The notes beneath the pieces were generated by a model. That model saw nothing but the letters and a program-made list of their open reading frames with translations. It was not told the origin of the DNA and did not search any database. A stretch of 64,000 nucleotides of DNA, taken from contig DATNFO010000054.1 of the NCBI GenBank assembly GCA_035606355.1, positions 62,001 through 126,000 of the forward strand, in the 5' to 3' direction. Of the stretch, positions 19,674 through 28,308 are shown piece by piece; positions within the stretch are counted from its first letter, which is position 1, and each line of letters opens with the position of its first letter. Both the position numbers and the translations under genes were made by a program. The stretch comes from Sulfopaludibacter sp035606355. GTDB taxonomy: Bacteria; Acidobacteriota; Terriglobia; Bryobacterales; Bryobacteraceae.

Positions 19674-20402
19674 ATGGCTGTCGCAGAACTGAAATTCGTT
19701 ACTAAGAGCTACGGTCCAGTCCGGGCGCTTCGCGGCGTCGATCTGACCATCGATGCCGGTGAGATTCTCGCGCTGCTCGGACCGAATGGCGCAGGCAAAA
19801 CCACAGCCGTGCGCATCCTGCTGGGCCTTACGGAAGCTACGTCGGGAAGAGCCTCCGTGTTCGGGTATGAACCTTCCAGCATGGATGCGCGCGTGCGCCG
19901 CGGGGCCATGCTGCAGATCGGAAAAGTCCCCGAGACGATAAAGGTCAGGGAACACATCGAACTCTTCTCGGCATACTATCCGAACCCGATGTCCATGGCG
20001 CAGATCGTCGCCGCGGCCGGGCTGCAGGGCATCGAGAACCGGCTGTTCGGGGAACTCTCCGGCGGACAGAAGCAGCGCGTGCTCTTCGCGCTGGCGATTT
20101 GCGGGAACCCGCAGCTCCTCTGCCTGGACGAACCCACGGTCGGCCTGGACGTTGAGGCGCGGCGCGCGCTCTGGCGCAGCATTCGCGCGTTCCAGGCGCG
20201 CGGTGGAAGCGTCCTGCTGACTACGCATTACCTGGATGAGGCCGATGCGCTGGCGAACCGCATCGCGGTGATCGCCGAAGGCCGCATCGTGGCGCAGGGC
20301 ACACCCGCGGAAATCAAGCGCCGGGGCGACGCGGAAGATCTGGAAGACGCGTTTCTCGCCATTATGAGCGAAACGCAAAACACGTTAGAGGAGGTACTGT
20401 AA
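19674..20402 (+). CDS. ABC-2 type transporter ATP-binding protein
   Basis: 242 residues. Walker A LGPNGAGKTT covers residues 35-44, the signature LSGGQKQR 128-135 and Walker B LLCLDEPTVGLD 148-159, with the H-loop in LLTTHYLDEADALANR. It powers an ABC-2 type exporter, the class used for drugs, lipids and polysaccharides. AGGAG lies about 8 bp before the ATG. The stop overlaps the start of the permease (TAATG at 20400-20404), and a histidine kinase and response regulator follow, so all four form one operon. That order (ATPase, permease, DesK-like kinase, DesR-like regulator) is typical of self-regulated exporters for membrane-active compounds. Substrate not evident. Confidence 0.95.
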   Translation: MAVAELKFVTKSYGPVRALRGVDLTIDAGEILALLGPNGAGKTTAVRILLGLTEATSGRASVFGYEPSSMDARVRRGAMLQIGKVPETIKVREHIELFSAYYPNPMSMAQIVAAAGLQGIENRLFGELSGGQKQRVLFALAICGNPQLLCLDEPTVGLDVEARRALWRSIRAFQARGGSVLLTTHYLDEADALANRIAVIAEGRIVAQGTPAEIKRRGDAEDLEDAFLAIMSETQNTLEEVL

Positions 20403-21160
20403 TGACTCGCATTCTGTTTCTGGAAGCCAAGACGGAGTTTCTCAAATTGCTGCGCATGCGCGCCTATGTGACGTTTACTCTGCTCTTCCCGCTGATGTTC
20501 TACTGTTTCTTCGGACTGGCGATGAGTACGCAGTCCGCGGGTCACTTCCCGCCGATGTCGCGATATCTTCTGGCGACCTACGGAGCCTTCGCCGTCATGG
20601 GCGTGACGCTGTACGCCTTCGGTGTCGGCGTTGCGGTGGAGCGCGGCCTCGGGTGGCTGCAACTGAAACGCGCGAGCCCTATGCCGGCGGCCGCATATTT
20701 CTTCGCGAAATTCGCCGTGTCGCTCGCGTTCAGCGCGATCGTGGTGGCCGCGCTCTTCGGACTCGGCGCTGGTTTCGGCGGCGTGCGTATGCCCCTGACG
20801 CAGTGGCTCGCGCTATACGTCACGCTCCTGGCGGGCGGCGCTCCGTTCTGCGCCCTGGGGCTGATCATCGGATCTCTGGCGGGGCCAAATTCCGCGAGTC
20901 CCACGGTCAACCTGATCTACCTTCCCATGTCGATCTGCAGCGGATTGTGGATGCCGCTGCCGTTCCTGCCGCACGCGATGCAGTCGATCGCGCCGCTGCT
21001 GCCTTCGTACCACCTGGCGCAACTGGCGCTCTCTGTGATGAATGCGCCGAGTCAAGGCACGCCATTCGATCATCTACAGGCGCTTGCCGGCTTCACATTC
21101 CTTTTCGCGGGCATTGCCTGGTTTGCGCATGCCCGCGAAAGCGAGAAAATGTACGGATAA
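20402..21160 (+). CDS. ABC-2 type transporter permease
   Basis: 252 residues with six predicted membrane segments, for example VTFTLLFPLMFYCFFGLAM, LLATYGAFAVMGVTLYAFGVGV, FAVSLAFSAIVVAALFGLGAGF, LALYVTLLAGGAPFCALGLIIGSL, NLIYLPMSICSGLWMPL and ALAGFTFLFAGIAWFAHA. This is the ABC-2 membrane fold; it would dimerise and join two copies of the ATPase encoded just upstream. The ATG shares bases with the ATPase stop, so the two are translationally coupled. Three bases separate its stop from the sensor kinase start. Confidence 0.93.
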   Translation: MTRILFLEAKTEFLKLLRMRAYVTFTLLFPLMFYCFFGLAMSTQSAGHFPPMSRYLLATYGAFAVMGVTLYAFGVGVAVERGLGWLQLKRASPMPAAAYFFAKFAVSLAFSAIVVAALFGLGAGFGGVRMPLTQWLALYVTLLAGGAPFCALGLIIGSLAGPNSASPTVNLIYLPMSICSGLWMPLPFLPHAMQSIAPLLPSYHLAQLALSVMNAPSQGTPFDHLQALAGFTFLFAGIAWFAHARESEKMYG

Positions 21161-21163
21161 CCC

Positions 21164-22219
21164 ATGCGCCCTCTTCCGAAAGACGTGGACTGGACTCCGT
21201 ACGCGTACCTGTTCTACTTTCTGTACCCGTTGATGCTGCCGTTCTTCTTTCCCTCGGCGCCATGGGAGAAGGCAGCCGCGGTTGGGGCGACGCTGCTCTC
21301 GCTCCCCATTTACTTCGCCGCCTACTGGCTGTGCGGGCGTCGCGTGTTGTGGTGTATCGGCTGGTTCATGATCATCGGCACGCTGCTGGCAAAGACGAAT
21401 CCGGGCGCCAGCGTGTACTTTGTCTACGCAGTCAGCTTTCTCGGCAAGGCGTTTGAGCAGAATACCGCTTTTAAGTGGCTGGCCGGTCTGCTGGCGATGA
21501 TGGGAGCCGAAGCGTGGGCGCTCCGATGGAATGCCGGGACGTGGATTCCCTCCATCGTGATCAGCGCGCTCATCGGTTCGGTGGTGATTCAGCAGATGCA
21601 TCGCCGCCGTCTGGACCGCGCTTTGATTCGCGCGCAGGGGGAAGTGGAGCATCTGGCGAAGGTCGCCGAGCGCGAGCGCATTGCACGCGATCTGCACGAT
21701 TTGCTCGGCCACACTCTCAGCGTCATCGTGCTGAAGAGCGAATTAGCCAGCCGGCTGGCGACAACGGATACGCCGCGTGCCATCGATGAGATTCGCGATG
21801 TGGAGCGCATTTCCCGCGAGGCGCTGCAGGAGGTGCGGGCAGCGGTCCGCGGATACCGGAGCACCGGGATTGCGAGCGAATTCCGCCAGGCTCAGCAGAC
21901 ACTCGAAACGGCGGGCATTCAGGTGGACGCGAAGCTGACGGCTCCGCCACTCACGCCGTCGCAGGAAAACGTAGTAGCGCTGGCGCTGCGCGAGGCGGTG
22001 ACGAACGTGGTGCGGCATGCTCACGCTTCTGCCTGCCGGCTCAGTTTGCAGCAGAGCGGTGGATGGTTTGAGTTGGAGGTGGCCGATAACGGCCGCGGCG
22101 GGGCAGCGGAGGAGGGAAGCGGGTTGCGCGGCATGCGCGAACGCGTGGAAGCGCTCGGCGGCGCGATGGAGCGCGACTCGTCCGCAGGCACTTTGCTGCG
22201 GATTCGGGTGCCGGTATGA
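21164..22219 (+). CDS. Sensor histidine kinase, DesK/NarX type (HisKA_3)
   Basis: 351 residues. The N-terminal 145 residues hold about four to five membrane helices (YLFYFLYPLMLPFFF, AAAVGATLLSLPIYFAAYW, VLWCIGWFMIIGTLL, WLAGLLAMMGAEAW, IVISALIGSVVI), with no large external domain. This fits sensing of membrane state, as in DesK. The dimerisation box ERERIARDLHDLLGHTLSVIVLKSE places the phospho-acceptor at H178. The ATP-binding part has ALREAVTNVVRHAHASACRLSL (N box) and DNGRGGAAEEGSGLRGMRERVEALGG (G boxes). Its stop overlaps the response regulator start (ATGA). The pair is expected to control the ABC-2 transporter genes upstream in the same operon. Confidence 0.95.
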   Translation: MRPLPKDVDWTPYAYLFYFLYPLMLPFFFPSAPWEKAAAVGATLLSLPIYFAAYWLCGRRVLWCIGWFMIIGTLLAKTNPGASVYFVYAVSFLGKAFEQNTAFKWLAGLLAMMGAEAWALRWNAGTWIPSIVISALIGSVVIQQMHRRRLDRALIRAQGEVEHLAKVAERERIARDLHDLLGHTLSVIVLKSELASRLATTDTPRAIDEIRDVERISREALQEVRAAVRGYRSTGIASEFRQAQQTLETAGIQVDAKLTAPPLTPSQENVVALALREAVTNVVRHAHASACRLSLQQSGGWFELEVADNGRGGAAEEGSGLRGMRERVEALGGAMERDSSAGTLLRIRVPV

Positions 22220-22821
22220 ACATACGAGTCGTGATTGCGGAGGATCAGGCGATGGTGCGGGGCGCGCTCGCGGCGCTGCTGGGGACGGAGGGCGATTTCG
22301 AAATCGTGGCGCAGGCGCGGGATGGCCGCGAAGCGCTGGAGTTCGTGACGTCGATGAAGCCCGACGTGCTGGTGACGGACATCGAGATGCCGCACCTCAC
22401 GGGGCTGGAACTCGCGAGCGAGATTCAGCGGCAGAAACTCCCCGTGCGGGTGGTGATCGTGACCACCTTCGCTCGTCCTGGATATCTGCGCCGCGCGTTG
22501 GATGCGGGAGTGGCCGGGTATCTGTTGAAGGACGCTCCGGCCTCGACGCTCGCGGCCGCAATCCGGCGGATTCGCGGCGGAATTCGTGTCATCGATCCCG
22601 AACTGGCGGCGGAGGCGTGGACCGATGCCGATCCGTTGACGGAGCGCGAGCGGCAGGTGCTGCGTTACGCGGGAGAAGGAATGGCGTCGGCGGAAATCGC
22701 CGCGACGCTGAATCTGTCGGAGGGCACCGTGCGGAATTACTTATCGGAAGCGATCAACAAGTGCAGCGCCAGCAACCGCACGGAAGCAGCCCGAATCGCA
22801 AGGCAAAAGGGCTGGCTGTAG
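22216..22821 (+). CDS. Response regulator, NarL/DesR type
   Basis: 201 residues. The receiver domain has the acidic pair E9-D10, phospho-acceptor D55 (VTDIEMPHLTG), the T in VTTFARPGYLRRAL, and K in YLLKDAP. The output domain is a LuxR-type helix-turn-helix at about 139-185 (LTERERQVLRYAGEGMASAEIAATLNLSEGTVRNYLSEAINK). The gene overlaps the kinase by 4 bp and ends the transporter operon. It probably binds upstream of that operon; the palindrome at 19590 is a possible site. Followed by a double-hairpin repeat at 22841, which may also act as an end signal. Confidence 0.95.
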   Translation: MNIRVVIAEDQAMVRGALAALLGTEGDFEIVAQARDGREALEFVTSMKPDVLVTDIEMPHLTGLELASEIQRQKLPVRVVIVTTFARPGYLRRALDAGVAGYLLKDAPASTLAAAIRRIRGGIRVIDPELAAEAWTDADPLTERERQVLRYAGEGMASAEIAATLNLSEGTVRNYLSEAINKCSASNRTEAARIARQKGWL

Positions 22822-22840
22822 GCTCCCGGAGAGTACTAGT

Positions 22841-22876
22841 GAGCTTCGCTCGCTGCAACAGGGAAGATTCCTGTTG
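22841..22876. repeat. Double-hairpin repeat, copy B
   Basis: An imperfect GAGC/GCTC hairpin (22841-22851) is followed by CAACAGG / CCTGTTG (22856-22876). The second hairpin is nearly identical to the one in copy C at 38769-38789 (shared AAGATTCCTGTTG-type sequence). It lies just after the response regulator stop and could help end that transcript. Confidence 0.55.
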
Positions 22877-22978
22877 CCACGTATGTAAACTCTACCGTCA
22901 GGTGCGGCGCTGGCGTGGGGAAGCATACCCTGGCAGCATCCGTGCATGTGCAAACGTCCGAGGAGAGTTACAGCTTAT

Positions 22979-24676
22979 ATGAAAGCCGCCGCTTTTCTGC
23001 TCTGCGCGCTAGCTCCGCTGTTCGCGCAAATCCCTAACCCGACCCAGAAATCGCAGCCCGCTCTCACCCCGGACCAGACGGGGCAGCCGATGCCCGTGTT
23101 CCGCGTTCAGGTGGTCTCGCGCACCACCAAGGCCGTCAACTATCATCACCGCACCGGCACCACGCACATCGATTTTCGCGGCACGGAACTGATGCCGATG
23201 GCGCGGGGCGAGGCGTCCGTGTCGAGCCAGATGGGCTCCACCAAGATCGAGACATCTTTGAACCACATGGGACCGGCCGCCCAGTTCGGTCCGGAATATA
23301 TGACCTACGTGCTCTGGGGCATCACGCCCGAAGGCCGGGCCACGAATCTCGGCGAAGTGGTGCTGGAAAGCGACCACGCGAAGTTGCTGTCTACTACGGA
23401 CCTGCAGACCTTCGGCCTGATCGTCACCGCCGAGCCGTACTTTTCCGTGACGCAGCCTAGCGACGTCGTGGTGGCGGAGAATTTCATTCGGAACGACACC
23501 AGCGGCACGATCGAACAGGTGGATGCCAAGTTCGAACTGCTGCAGCGCGGCCAGTACATCTTCAATCGCGGCGCGTACAGCCCCATCAAGATCAATCCAA
23601 AGGGACCGCTGCAACTGGCTGAAGCCGAGAACGCCGTAGAGATCGCGCGCCTCGCCGGCGCGGACAAATATGCGGCCGATACCTACGCCAAGGCTACGCT
23701 CGATCTGAAGAACGCCGAGGCGTTCCTGCACGGCTCCAAGAACCGCAAAGAATCCGAGACAAATGCCCGCGAGGCTGCTCAGATGGCCGAGGATGCGCGC
23801 ATCATCACGCTGCGCAAGATCCGCCAGGAGGAGCTCGATGCCGAGCGTGCCGCGGCGGCGCAGCGGGAAGCGGACGCGCAAGCCAAGGCCACAGCCGAAC
23901 GCCAGAAGGCCGACGCTGAACGCCTGCGCGCGGAGGAGTCCGCCGCCGAAGCTGCCAAGCAGCAGCAGGCGCGTCAACAAGCTGACGCCGACCGCAGGGC
24001 CGCGGAACTCGCTCGCCAGCAGGCCCTGCAGGCGAAAGCCGATGCCGACGCCGCAACCGTGCGCGCACAGCAGGAACGCGCCGCCGCGGACGCCGCTCGC
24101 GCTGCCGCTCTAGCTCAGCAGCAAGCTGCGCAGGCTGACGCCGAGCGCGCCAAGCAGGCCGCCGCACAAGCGGATGCTCAGCGGCAGCAGGCGGAAGCCG
24201 ACAAAGCAGCTCTCCGCGAGCGCTTGCGCAACCAGCTCAATATGGTGCTGGAGACGCGCGAAACGCAACGCGGGCTCATCGTCAACATCAGCGACGTGCT
24301 GTTCGATTTCGGCAAGTACACGCTAAAACCGGGAGCTCGCGAGAAACTGGCGAAGGTTGCCGGCATTCTGCTCGCGTACCCAGGGTTGAACATACAACTC
24401 GAAGGTCATACCGACAGCGTAGGCAGCGACGAGTTCAATATGAAGCTGTCGCAGGAGCGCGCCGACGCGGTCCGCACCTATCTCGGAAGCCAGGGAGTGC
24501 CGACGAACACCATGTCGGCGACGGGGCTCGGAAAAGGCGAACCGGTTGCGGACAACTCGACGGCCGCCGGGCGCCAGCAGAATCGGCGCGTGGACATGGT
24601 GGTGTCGGGCCAGGCGATCGGAATCGATATGACGAACCCGACCACCGGCGCCGCAACGACCATCGGGCATCACTAA
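22979..24676 (+). CDS. OmpA-family outer-membrane/peptidoglycan-binding protein with long coiled coil
   Basis: 565 residues from the ATG at 22979, chosen because GAGGAGAG lies about 11 bp upstream and it opens directly with a signal peptide (MKAAAFLLCALAPLFAQ). Residues about 20-215 form a beta-rich domain. Residues about 220-410 are a long Ala/Gln/Glu/Arg-rich helical stretch, almost certainly a coiled coil. The C-terminal 130 residues are the OmpA peptidoglycan-binding domain: VLFDFGKYTLKPGAREKLAK, LEGHTDSVGSDEFNMKLSQERADAVRTYLG and NRRVDMVVSG. It should span from the outer membrane or periplasm to peptidoglycan and help hold the envelope together. It stands alone, with a repeat-filled gap after it. 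Confidence 0.9.
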   Translation: MKAAAFLLCALAPLFAQIPNPTQKSQPALTPDQTGQPMPVFRVQVVSRTTKAVNYHHRTGTTHIDFRGTELMPMARGEASVSSQMGSTKIETSLNHMGPAAQFGPEYMTYVLWGITPEGRATNLGEVVLESDHAKLLSTTDLQTFGLIVTAEPYFSVTQPSDVVVAENFIRNDTSGTIEQVDAKFELLQRGQYIFNRGAYSPIKINPKGPLQLAEAENAVEIARLAGADKYAADTYAKATLDLKNAEAFLHGSKNRKESETNAREAAQMAEDARIITLRKIRQEELDAERAAAAQREADAQAKATAERQKADAERLRAEESAAEAAKQQQARQQADADRRAAELARQQALQAKADADAATVRAQQERAAADAARAAALAQQQAAQADAERAKQAAAQADAQRQQAEADKAALRERLRNQLNMVLETRETQRGLIVNISDVLFDFGKYTLKPGAREKLAKVAGILLAYPGLNIQLEGHTDSVGSDEFNMKLSQERADAVRTYLGSQGVPTNTMSATGLGKGEPVADNSTAAGRQQNRRVDMVVSGQAIGIDMTNPTTGAATTIGHH

Positions 24677-24683
24677 CGGGGCT

Positions 24684-25003
24684 GTGAAAAAATCCGGCTG
24701 TTGTTCTCGTCGCGCTCCATTCGCCTTTCGATACACCTTTTACCGCTTTCTTACGGTCGCGGCTCCGTTAGCAGCATCAATTACATACGGAGCCGTGACC
24801 GTGAGGGTCTGGGAAAAAAGCCGGCTGTTGTTCTCGTGGCGCTCCATTCGCCTTTCGATACACCTTTTACCGCTTCCTTAGGGTCGCGGCTCCGTTAGCA
24901 GCATCAATTACATACGGAGCCGTGACCGTGAGGGAGCGGCAAACGGTGCCGCGGATTGGAGTGCGTTTGAATGCGGCAAAAAAGCAATTCGATATTTCTT
25001 CAC
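24684..25003. mobile_element. MITE-like repeat element, locus 1, with internal 127-bp duplication
   Basis: Left end GTGAAAAAATCC at 24684 and right end ATATTTCTTCAC at 25003 are inverted. Inside are two nearly identical 121-bp blocks (24687-24807 and 24814-24934) set 127 bp apart. Removing one block leaves about 193 bp, the length of the single unit at 58046-58237. The second block holds the full 88-nt palindromic core (24861-24948). It fills most of the 393-bp gap between the OmpA-family gene and tgt. No coding capacity and no transposase, so movement would need outside help. Confidence 0.75.
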
Positions 25004-25060
25004 AGCCCCTCAACGGTCACGCTCCCTATGTACTTGATTCAGATGACGGAGCCGGCCTTA
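25004..25060. repeat. Degenerate partial copy of the MITE-like core next to tgt
   Basis: Directly after the right end at 25003, a second partial core begins (CCTCAACGGTCACGCTCCC ... GACGGAGCCGG). The same order of right end followed by a partial core is seen at 58238 onward. It runs to about 10 bp before the tgt start codon, so it lies in the tgt leader. Confidence 0.5.
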
Positions 25061-25069
25061 TCATAGAAG

Positions 25070-26209
25070 TTGCGCCCCATCTCCTTTGAAGTAGTCGCCG
25101 AGTGCCCCGACACGCGCGCTCGCGCCGGCATTCTCCACACCGAACACGGCGACATCCTCACACCCGTCTTCATGCCTGTCGGCACACAGGCCACCGTCAA
25201 AGGACTCACGCAGCACGACCTCGCCGACGATCTCGGCGCGAGGATCATCCTTGCCAACACCTATCACCTGTTCCTGCGCCCTGGGCACAAGCTACTTCGC
25301 AAGATGGGCGGCCTCCACCGGTTCATGAACTGGCCGAATGCCATCCTCACCGATTCCGGCGGCTTCCAGGTCTTCAGCCTCAGCGGACTCCGCAAAATCG
25401 ACGAGAACGGAGTGGTCTTCCAGTCGCATCTGAATGGCGACCTGCACGGTTTCACGCCGGAATCCACGGTGGATGTGCAACTCGCCTTCGGCAGCGACAT
25501 TCAAATGGTGCTCGACGAGTGCCCGGAGTATCCGGTCAGTCACGAATACGCACGGGAATCGATGCACCGCACGGTTCGCTGGGCCCGCCGCGCCCACACT
25601 CGTTTTCAATCGCGCCTGGCGGAAACGCCGGCTCGGCACGCGCTGTTCCCGATCGTGCAAGGTTCCATGTTCGCGGACCTACGCCGGGAATGCGCCACGG
25701 CGCTCCTCGACCTCGATACCGACGGCTACGCGGTCGGCGGCCTGAGCGTCGGCGAGCCGCGGCCGCTGAGCCTGGAAATGGTTGAAGCGACCGAAGATAT
25801 CCTGCCCCGCGACCGTCCCCGTTACGCGATGGGGGTCGGCATGCCCGCTGAGCTGCCGGAGTACGTGGCACGCGGGGTGGACATGATGGATTGCGTGCTG
25901 CCGTCGCGCAATGCGCGCAACGGATACCTCTTCACCAGCGAAGGCCGCGTCATTATTAAACACGCGCGCTACCGCGACGACGAAGGGCCTCTCGATCCGG
26001 CCTGCCGATGCTATACTTGTAGAAGTTACTCCCGAGCATATCTTCGCCATCTGTTCCAGTCCGGGGAGATTTTGTATGCGATGTTGGCAACCCGGCACAA
26101 CATTCACCGTTACCTTGACATCATGAGTGGCATCAGGCAGGCTATAATATCTAAGACATTTCCTGAATACCTGAGGTCTGTCCGCACGGCGGAGAACTCC
26201 GCCGGTTGA
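25070..26209 (+). CDS. tgt: tRNA-guanine transglycosylase
   Basis: 379 residues, normal for bacterial TGT, which swaps the wobble guanine of GUN-anticodon tRNAs for the queuosine precursor preQ1. Key residues: D95 in ILTDSGGFQVFSL, nucleophile D274 in DCVLPSRNARNGYLF, and zinc ligands C312, C314, C317 (CRCYTC) with H343. The TTG at 25070 is the likely start, since family members begin a few residues before the FEVV motif and no ATG is available. It is followed by yajC after 18 bp and then secD and secF, the common tgt-yajC-secDF order. A repeat fragment sits just upstream. Confidence 0.97.
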   Translation: MRPISFEVVAECPDTRARAGILHTEHGDILTPVFMPVGTQATVKGLTQHDLADDLGARIILANTYHLFLRPGHKLLRKMGGLHRFMNWPNAILTDSGGFQVFSLSGLRKIDENGVVFQSHLNGDLHGFTPESTVDVQLAFGSDIQMVLDECPEYPVSHEYARESMHRTVRWARRAHTRFQSRLAETPARHALFPIVQGSMFADLRRECATALLDLDTDGYAVGGLSVGEPRPLSLEMVEATEDILPRDRPRYAMGVGMPAELPEYVARGVDMMDCVLPSRNARNGYLFTSEGRVIIKHARYRDDEGPLDPACRCYTCRSYSRAYLRHLFQSGEILYAMLATRHNIHRYLDIMSGIRQAIISKTFPEYLRSVRTAENSAG

Positions 26210-26227
26210 TCTGCATTTGGTTGCAAC

Positions 26228-26548
26228 GTGCTCCTAAACCTGTTCTTGCAAACATCGACAGCGCCGTCTGGCTCGTCATTGATGGGATTCCTGCCCATCC
26301 TCCTCATCTTCGGAATTTTTTATTTCCTGTTGTTCCTCCCCATGCAGCGGCAGCGAAAGAACACGGCGAAAATGCTCGCGGGCTTGCAGAACGGTCAGAC
26401 CGTCGTGACCAGCGGGGGAATTATCGGCACCATCGTTTCGATCGACGCAGACGAAACGCTGGTGTTGCGGGTGAAACCTGATAATGTCAAAATTCAGGTT
26501 TCCCGTTCAGCGGTATCGAGCCTGGCCACAGGCGAGGCTAAGAAGTAG
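26228..26548 (+). CDS. yajC: Preprotein translocase accessory subunit YajC
   Basis: 106 residues from a GTG. One membrane helix (LPILLIFGIFYFLLFLPM) is followed by the typical basic MQRQRKNTAKMLAGLQNGQTVVTSGGIIGTIVSI segment and a small cytoplasmic domain ending VSRSAVSSLATGEAKK. YajC forms a complex with SecD and SecF that assists protein export by SecYEG. The gene lies 18 bp after tgt and 33 bp before secD, as in many bacteria. Within the tgt 3' end, TTGACA (26115) and TATAAT (26143) occur, but 22 bp apart, so an internal promoter is doubtful. Confidence 0.95.
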   Translation: MLLNLFLQTSTAPSGSSLMGFLPILLIFGIFYFLLFLPMQRQRKNTAKMLAGLQNGQTVVTSGGIIGTIVSIDADETLVLRVKPDNVKIQVSRSAVSSLATGEAKK

Positions 26549-26581
26549 TGTTAGGAATTCATTAGCAGGTTTTCAACTTCC

Positions 26582-28207
26582 ATGAAAAGAAATTTGAAGT
26601 CCCGGGCGATTGTCATTGTTGTGACGATCCTCATTTGCATCGTGGGCATCATCGGCATTCCCAAGTCGGTGGACGATCTGAAGAAGAACTTCAGCGACAA
26701 CATACGGCTTGGTCTCGACTTGAAAGGCGGCAGCCACCTGGTGTTGCAAGTTCAGGTGCAGCAGGCCGTCAAGGCGGATGCCGATCAGACGATGGACCGG
26801 ATGAAGGAAGACATGAAGAAGCAGAACATCACCTGGACGGATATGACCGACAGTGATGTTCGCCCCGACCACGTGGAAGATGCCGATAACGTCACCATCA
26901 CCGTGAAGGGCATTCCGGCGACGATGACCAGCGCCTTCCGTCAGCTTGTGGCGGACAATTTCCCCACCTATGGGTTGACGGCGCTGAATTCCAGCGACTA
27001 TTCGATGAAGCTGAAGCCGAGCGACCTGATCGCTCTCAAGCAGGACACTGTGACGCGTAGCGTGGACACGATCGGCAACCGCATCGACCAACTCGGCCTG
27101 GCCGAAAAAACGGTCACGCAGTACGGCCGCTCCGGCAGCGATTACGAAATTCTGGTGCAGCTCCCGGGTGTCGACGATCCGGCCAAGGTGAAGGAGCTGA
27201 TCGGCACCGCGGCGGTGCTCGAGATCGACAACGTGCAGGACGGTCCGCAACCGAGCCGCGACGCCATGCTGGCGCAGCACGGCGGAGTGCTTCCCCTGAA
27301 CACCAAAATCGTGGTGATGAAGCCGCGCCCCGGAATGGACAGCCAGCAATGGTACCTGGTCAGCAAGACGCCGGTCATCACGGGCCACGAAATGCGCAAC
27401 GCGCGACCTGGACAGGACGACATGCGCAAGTGGGAAACCAGCTTTAACCTTTCGCCCGATGGCGGCAAGCGCTTCGGCCGGTACACGGAGGCGAATGTCG
27501 GCAACCGTCTCGCCGTCGTGCTGGATAACCAGATCGTCAGCGTTGCGACCATCGAAAGCAAGATCGAAGACCAGGGCCGCATCACCGGTCTTGGCAGCCA
27601 GGACGAAGCCGTGGACCTTTCGCGGTACCTGCGTAGCGGATCGCTGCCGGCAGGCATCGTCTACAACGAAGAGCGCTCGATCGGGCCCAGCCTGGGCGCC
27701 GATTCGATCCACGAAGGCATCATTGCGGGCATCGCCGGTCTCATTGCGGTGGTGGTCGTGATGCTGGTCTATTACAAACGTAGCGGCGTGAACGCCGTTC
27801 TCGCGCTCTTTTTGAACACGGTTATCCTGCTGGCCGCCATCGCGTATTTCCACGCGGTGCTGACGCTGCCGGGCATTGCGGGCGTCATCCTGACCATAGG
27901 TATGGCTGTGGACTCCAACGTCCTGATCTTCGAGCGTATTAGGGAAGAGCTCAGGGCGGGGAAGAGCGTGGTCGCAGCCGTGGATACGGGTTTCAATAAG
28001 GCCTTTTTGACGATCATCGATACGCACGTGACTACCGTGGTATCGTGCGCCTTCCTGTTCCTCTTCGGTGAAGGACCGGTGAAGGGCTTCGCGGTGACGC
28101 TGACGATCGGTTTGATCGCGAACGTTTTCACCGCCGTGTTTGTTTCGAAGACCATTTTCGACTACGAGCTGTCGGGTAGCCGGCGGGTGGAGCAGTTGAG
28201 CATTTAA
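26582..28207 (+). CDS. secD: Protein translocase subunit SecD
   Basis: 541 residues. An N-terminal helix (AIVIVVTILICIVGIIGIP) is followed by the DLKGGSHLVLQVQV motif, a large periplasmic region (about 30-350) and five C-terminal helices in the RND-like arrangement (IIAGIAGLIAVVVVMLVYY, AVLALFLNTVILLAAIAYF, GIAGVILTIGMAVDSNVLIFERIREEL, TTVVSCAFLFLFG, GFAVTLTIGLIANVFTAVFVS). SecD, with SecF, uses the proton gradient to pull preproteins from the translocon on the periplasmic side. The conserved GMAVDSNVLIFERIREE segment is intact. SecF follows after about 100 bp. Confidence 0.97.
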   Translation: MKRNLKSRAIVIVVTILICIVGIIGIPKSVDDLKKNFSDNIRLGLDLKGGSHLVLQVQVQQAVKADADQTMDRMKEDMKKQNITWTDMTDSDVRPDHVEDADNVTITVKGIPATMTSAFRQLVADNFPTYGLTALNSSDYSMKLKPSDLIALKQDTVTRSVDTIGNRIDQLGLAEKTVTQYGRSGSDYEILVQLPGVDDPAKVKELIGTAAVLEIDNVQDGPQPSRDAMLAQHGGVLPLNTKIVVMKPRPGMDSQQWYLVSKTPVITGHEMRNARPGQDDMRKWETSFNLSPDGGKRFGRYTEANVGNRLAVVLDNQIVSVATIESKIEDQGRITGLGSQDEAVDLSRYLRSGSLPAGIVYNEERSIGPSLGADSIHEGIIAGIAGLIAVVVVMLVYYKRSGVNAVLALFLNTVILLAAIAYFHAVLTLPGIAGVILTIGMAVDSNVLIFERIREELRAGKSVVAAVDTGFNKAFLTIIDTHVTTVVSCAFLFLFGEGPVKGFAVTLTIGLIANVFTAVFVSKTIFDYELSGSRRVEQLSI

Positions 28208-28308
28208 GGACTCTCCGGTGAACCCCTAAAGTTTGCCGGTTTGGACGGGAACAAATTTCAAAAGGCTGGTGTCCAAGGTTAGTAAGAGCACCAGCACGGC
28301 ATGGTTCG

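Noticed and set aside
24684..24934. CRISPR array
   Set aside because: Two 121-bp repeats only 6 bp apart with no variable spacers and a palindromic core; this is an element with an internal duplication.
24687..24934. Small plus-strand open frames inside the MITE-like repeats (for example 24684-24881)
   Set aside because: They only read through the repeat palindrome and differ between copies by frame; no family resemblance or ribosome site.
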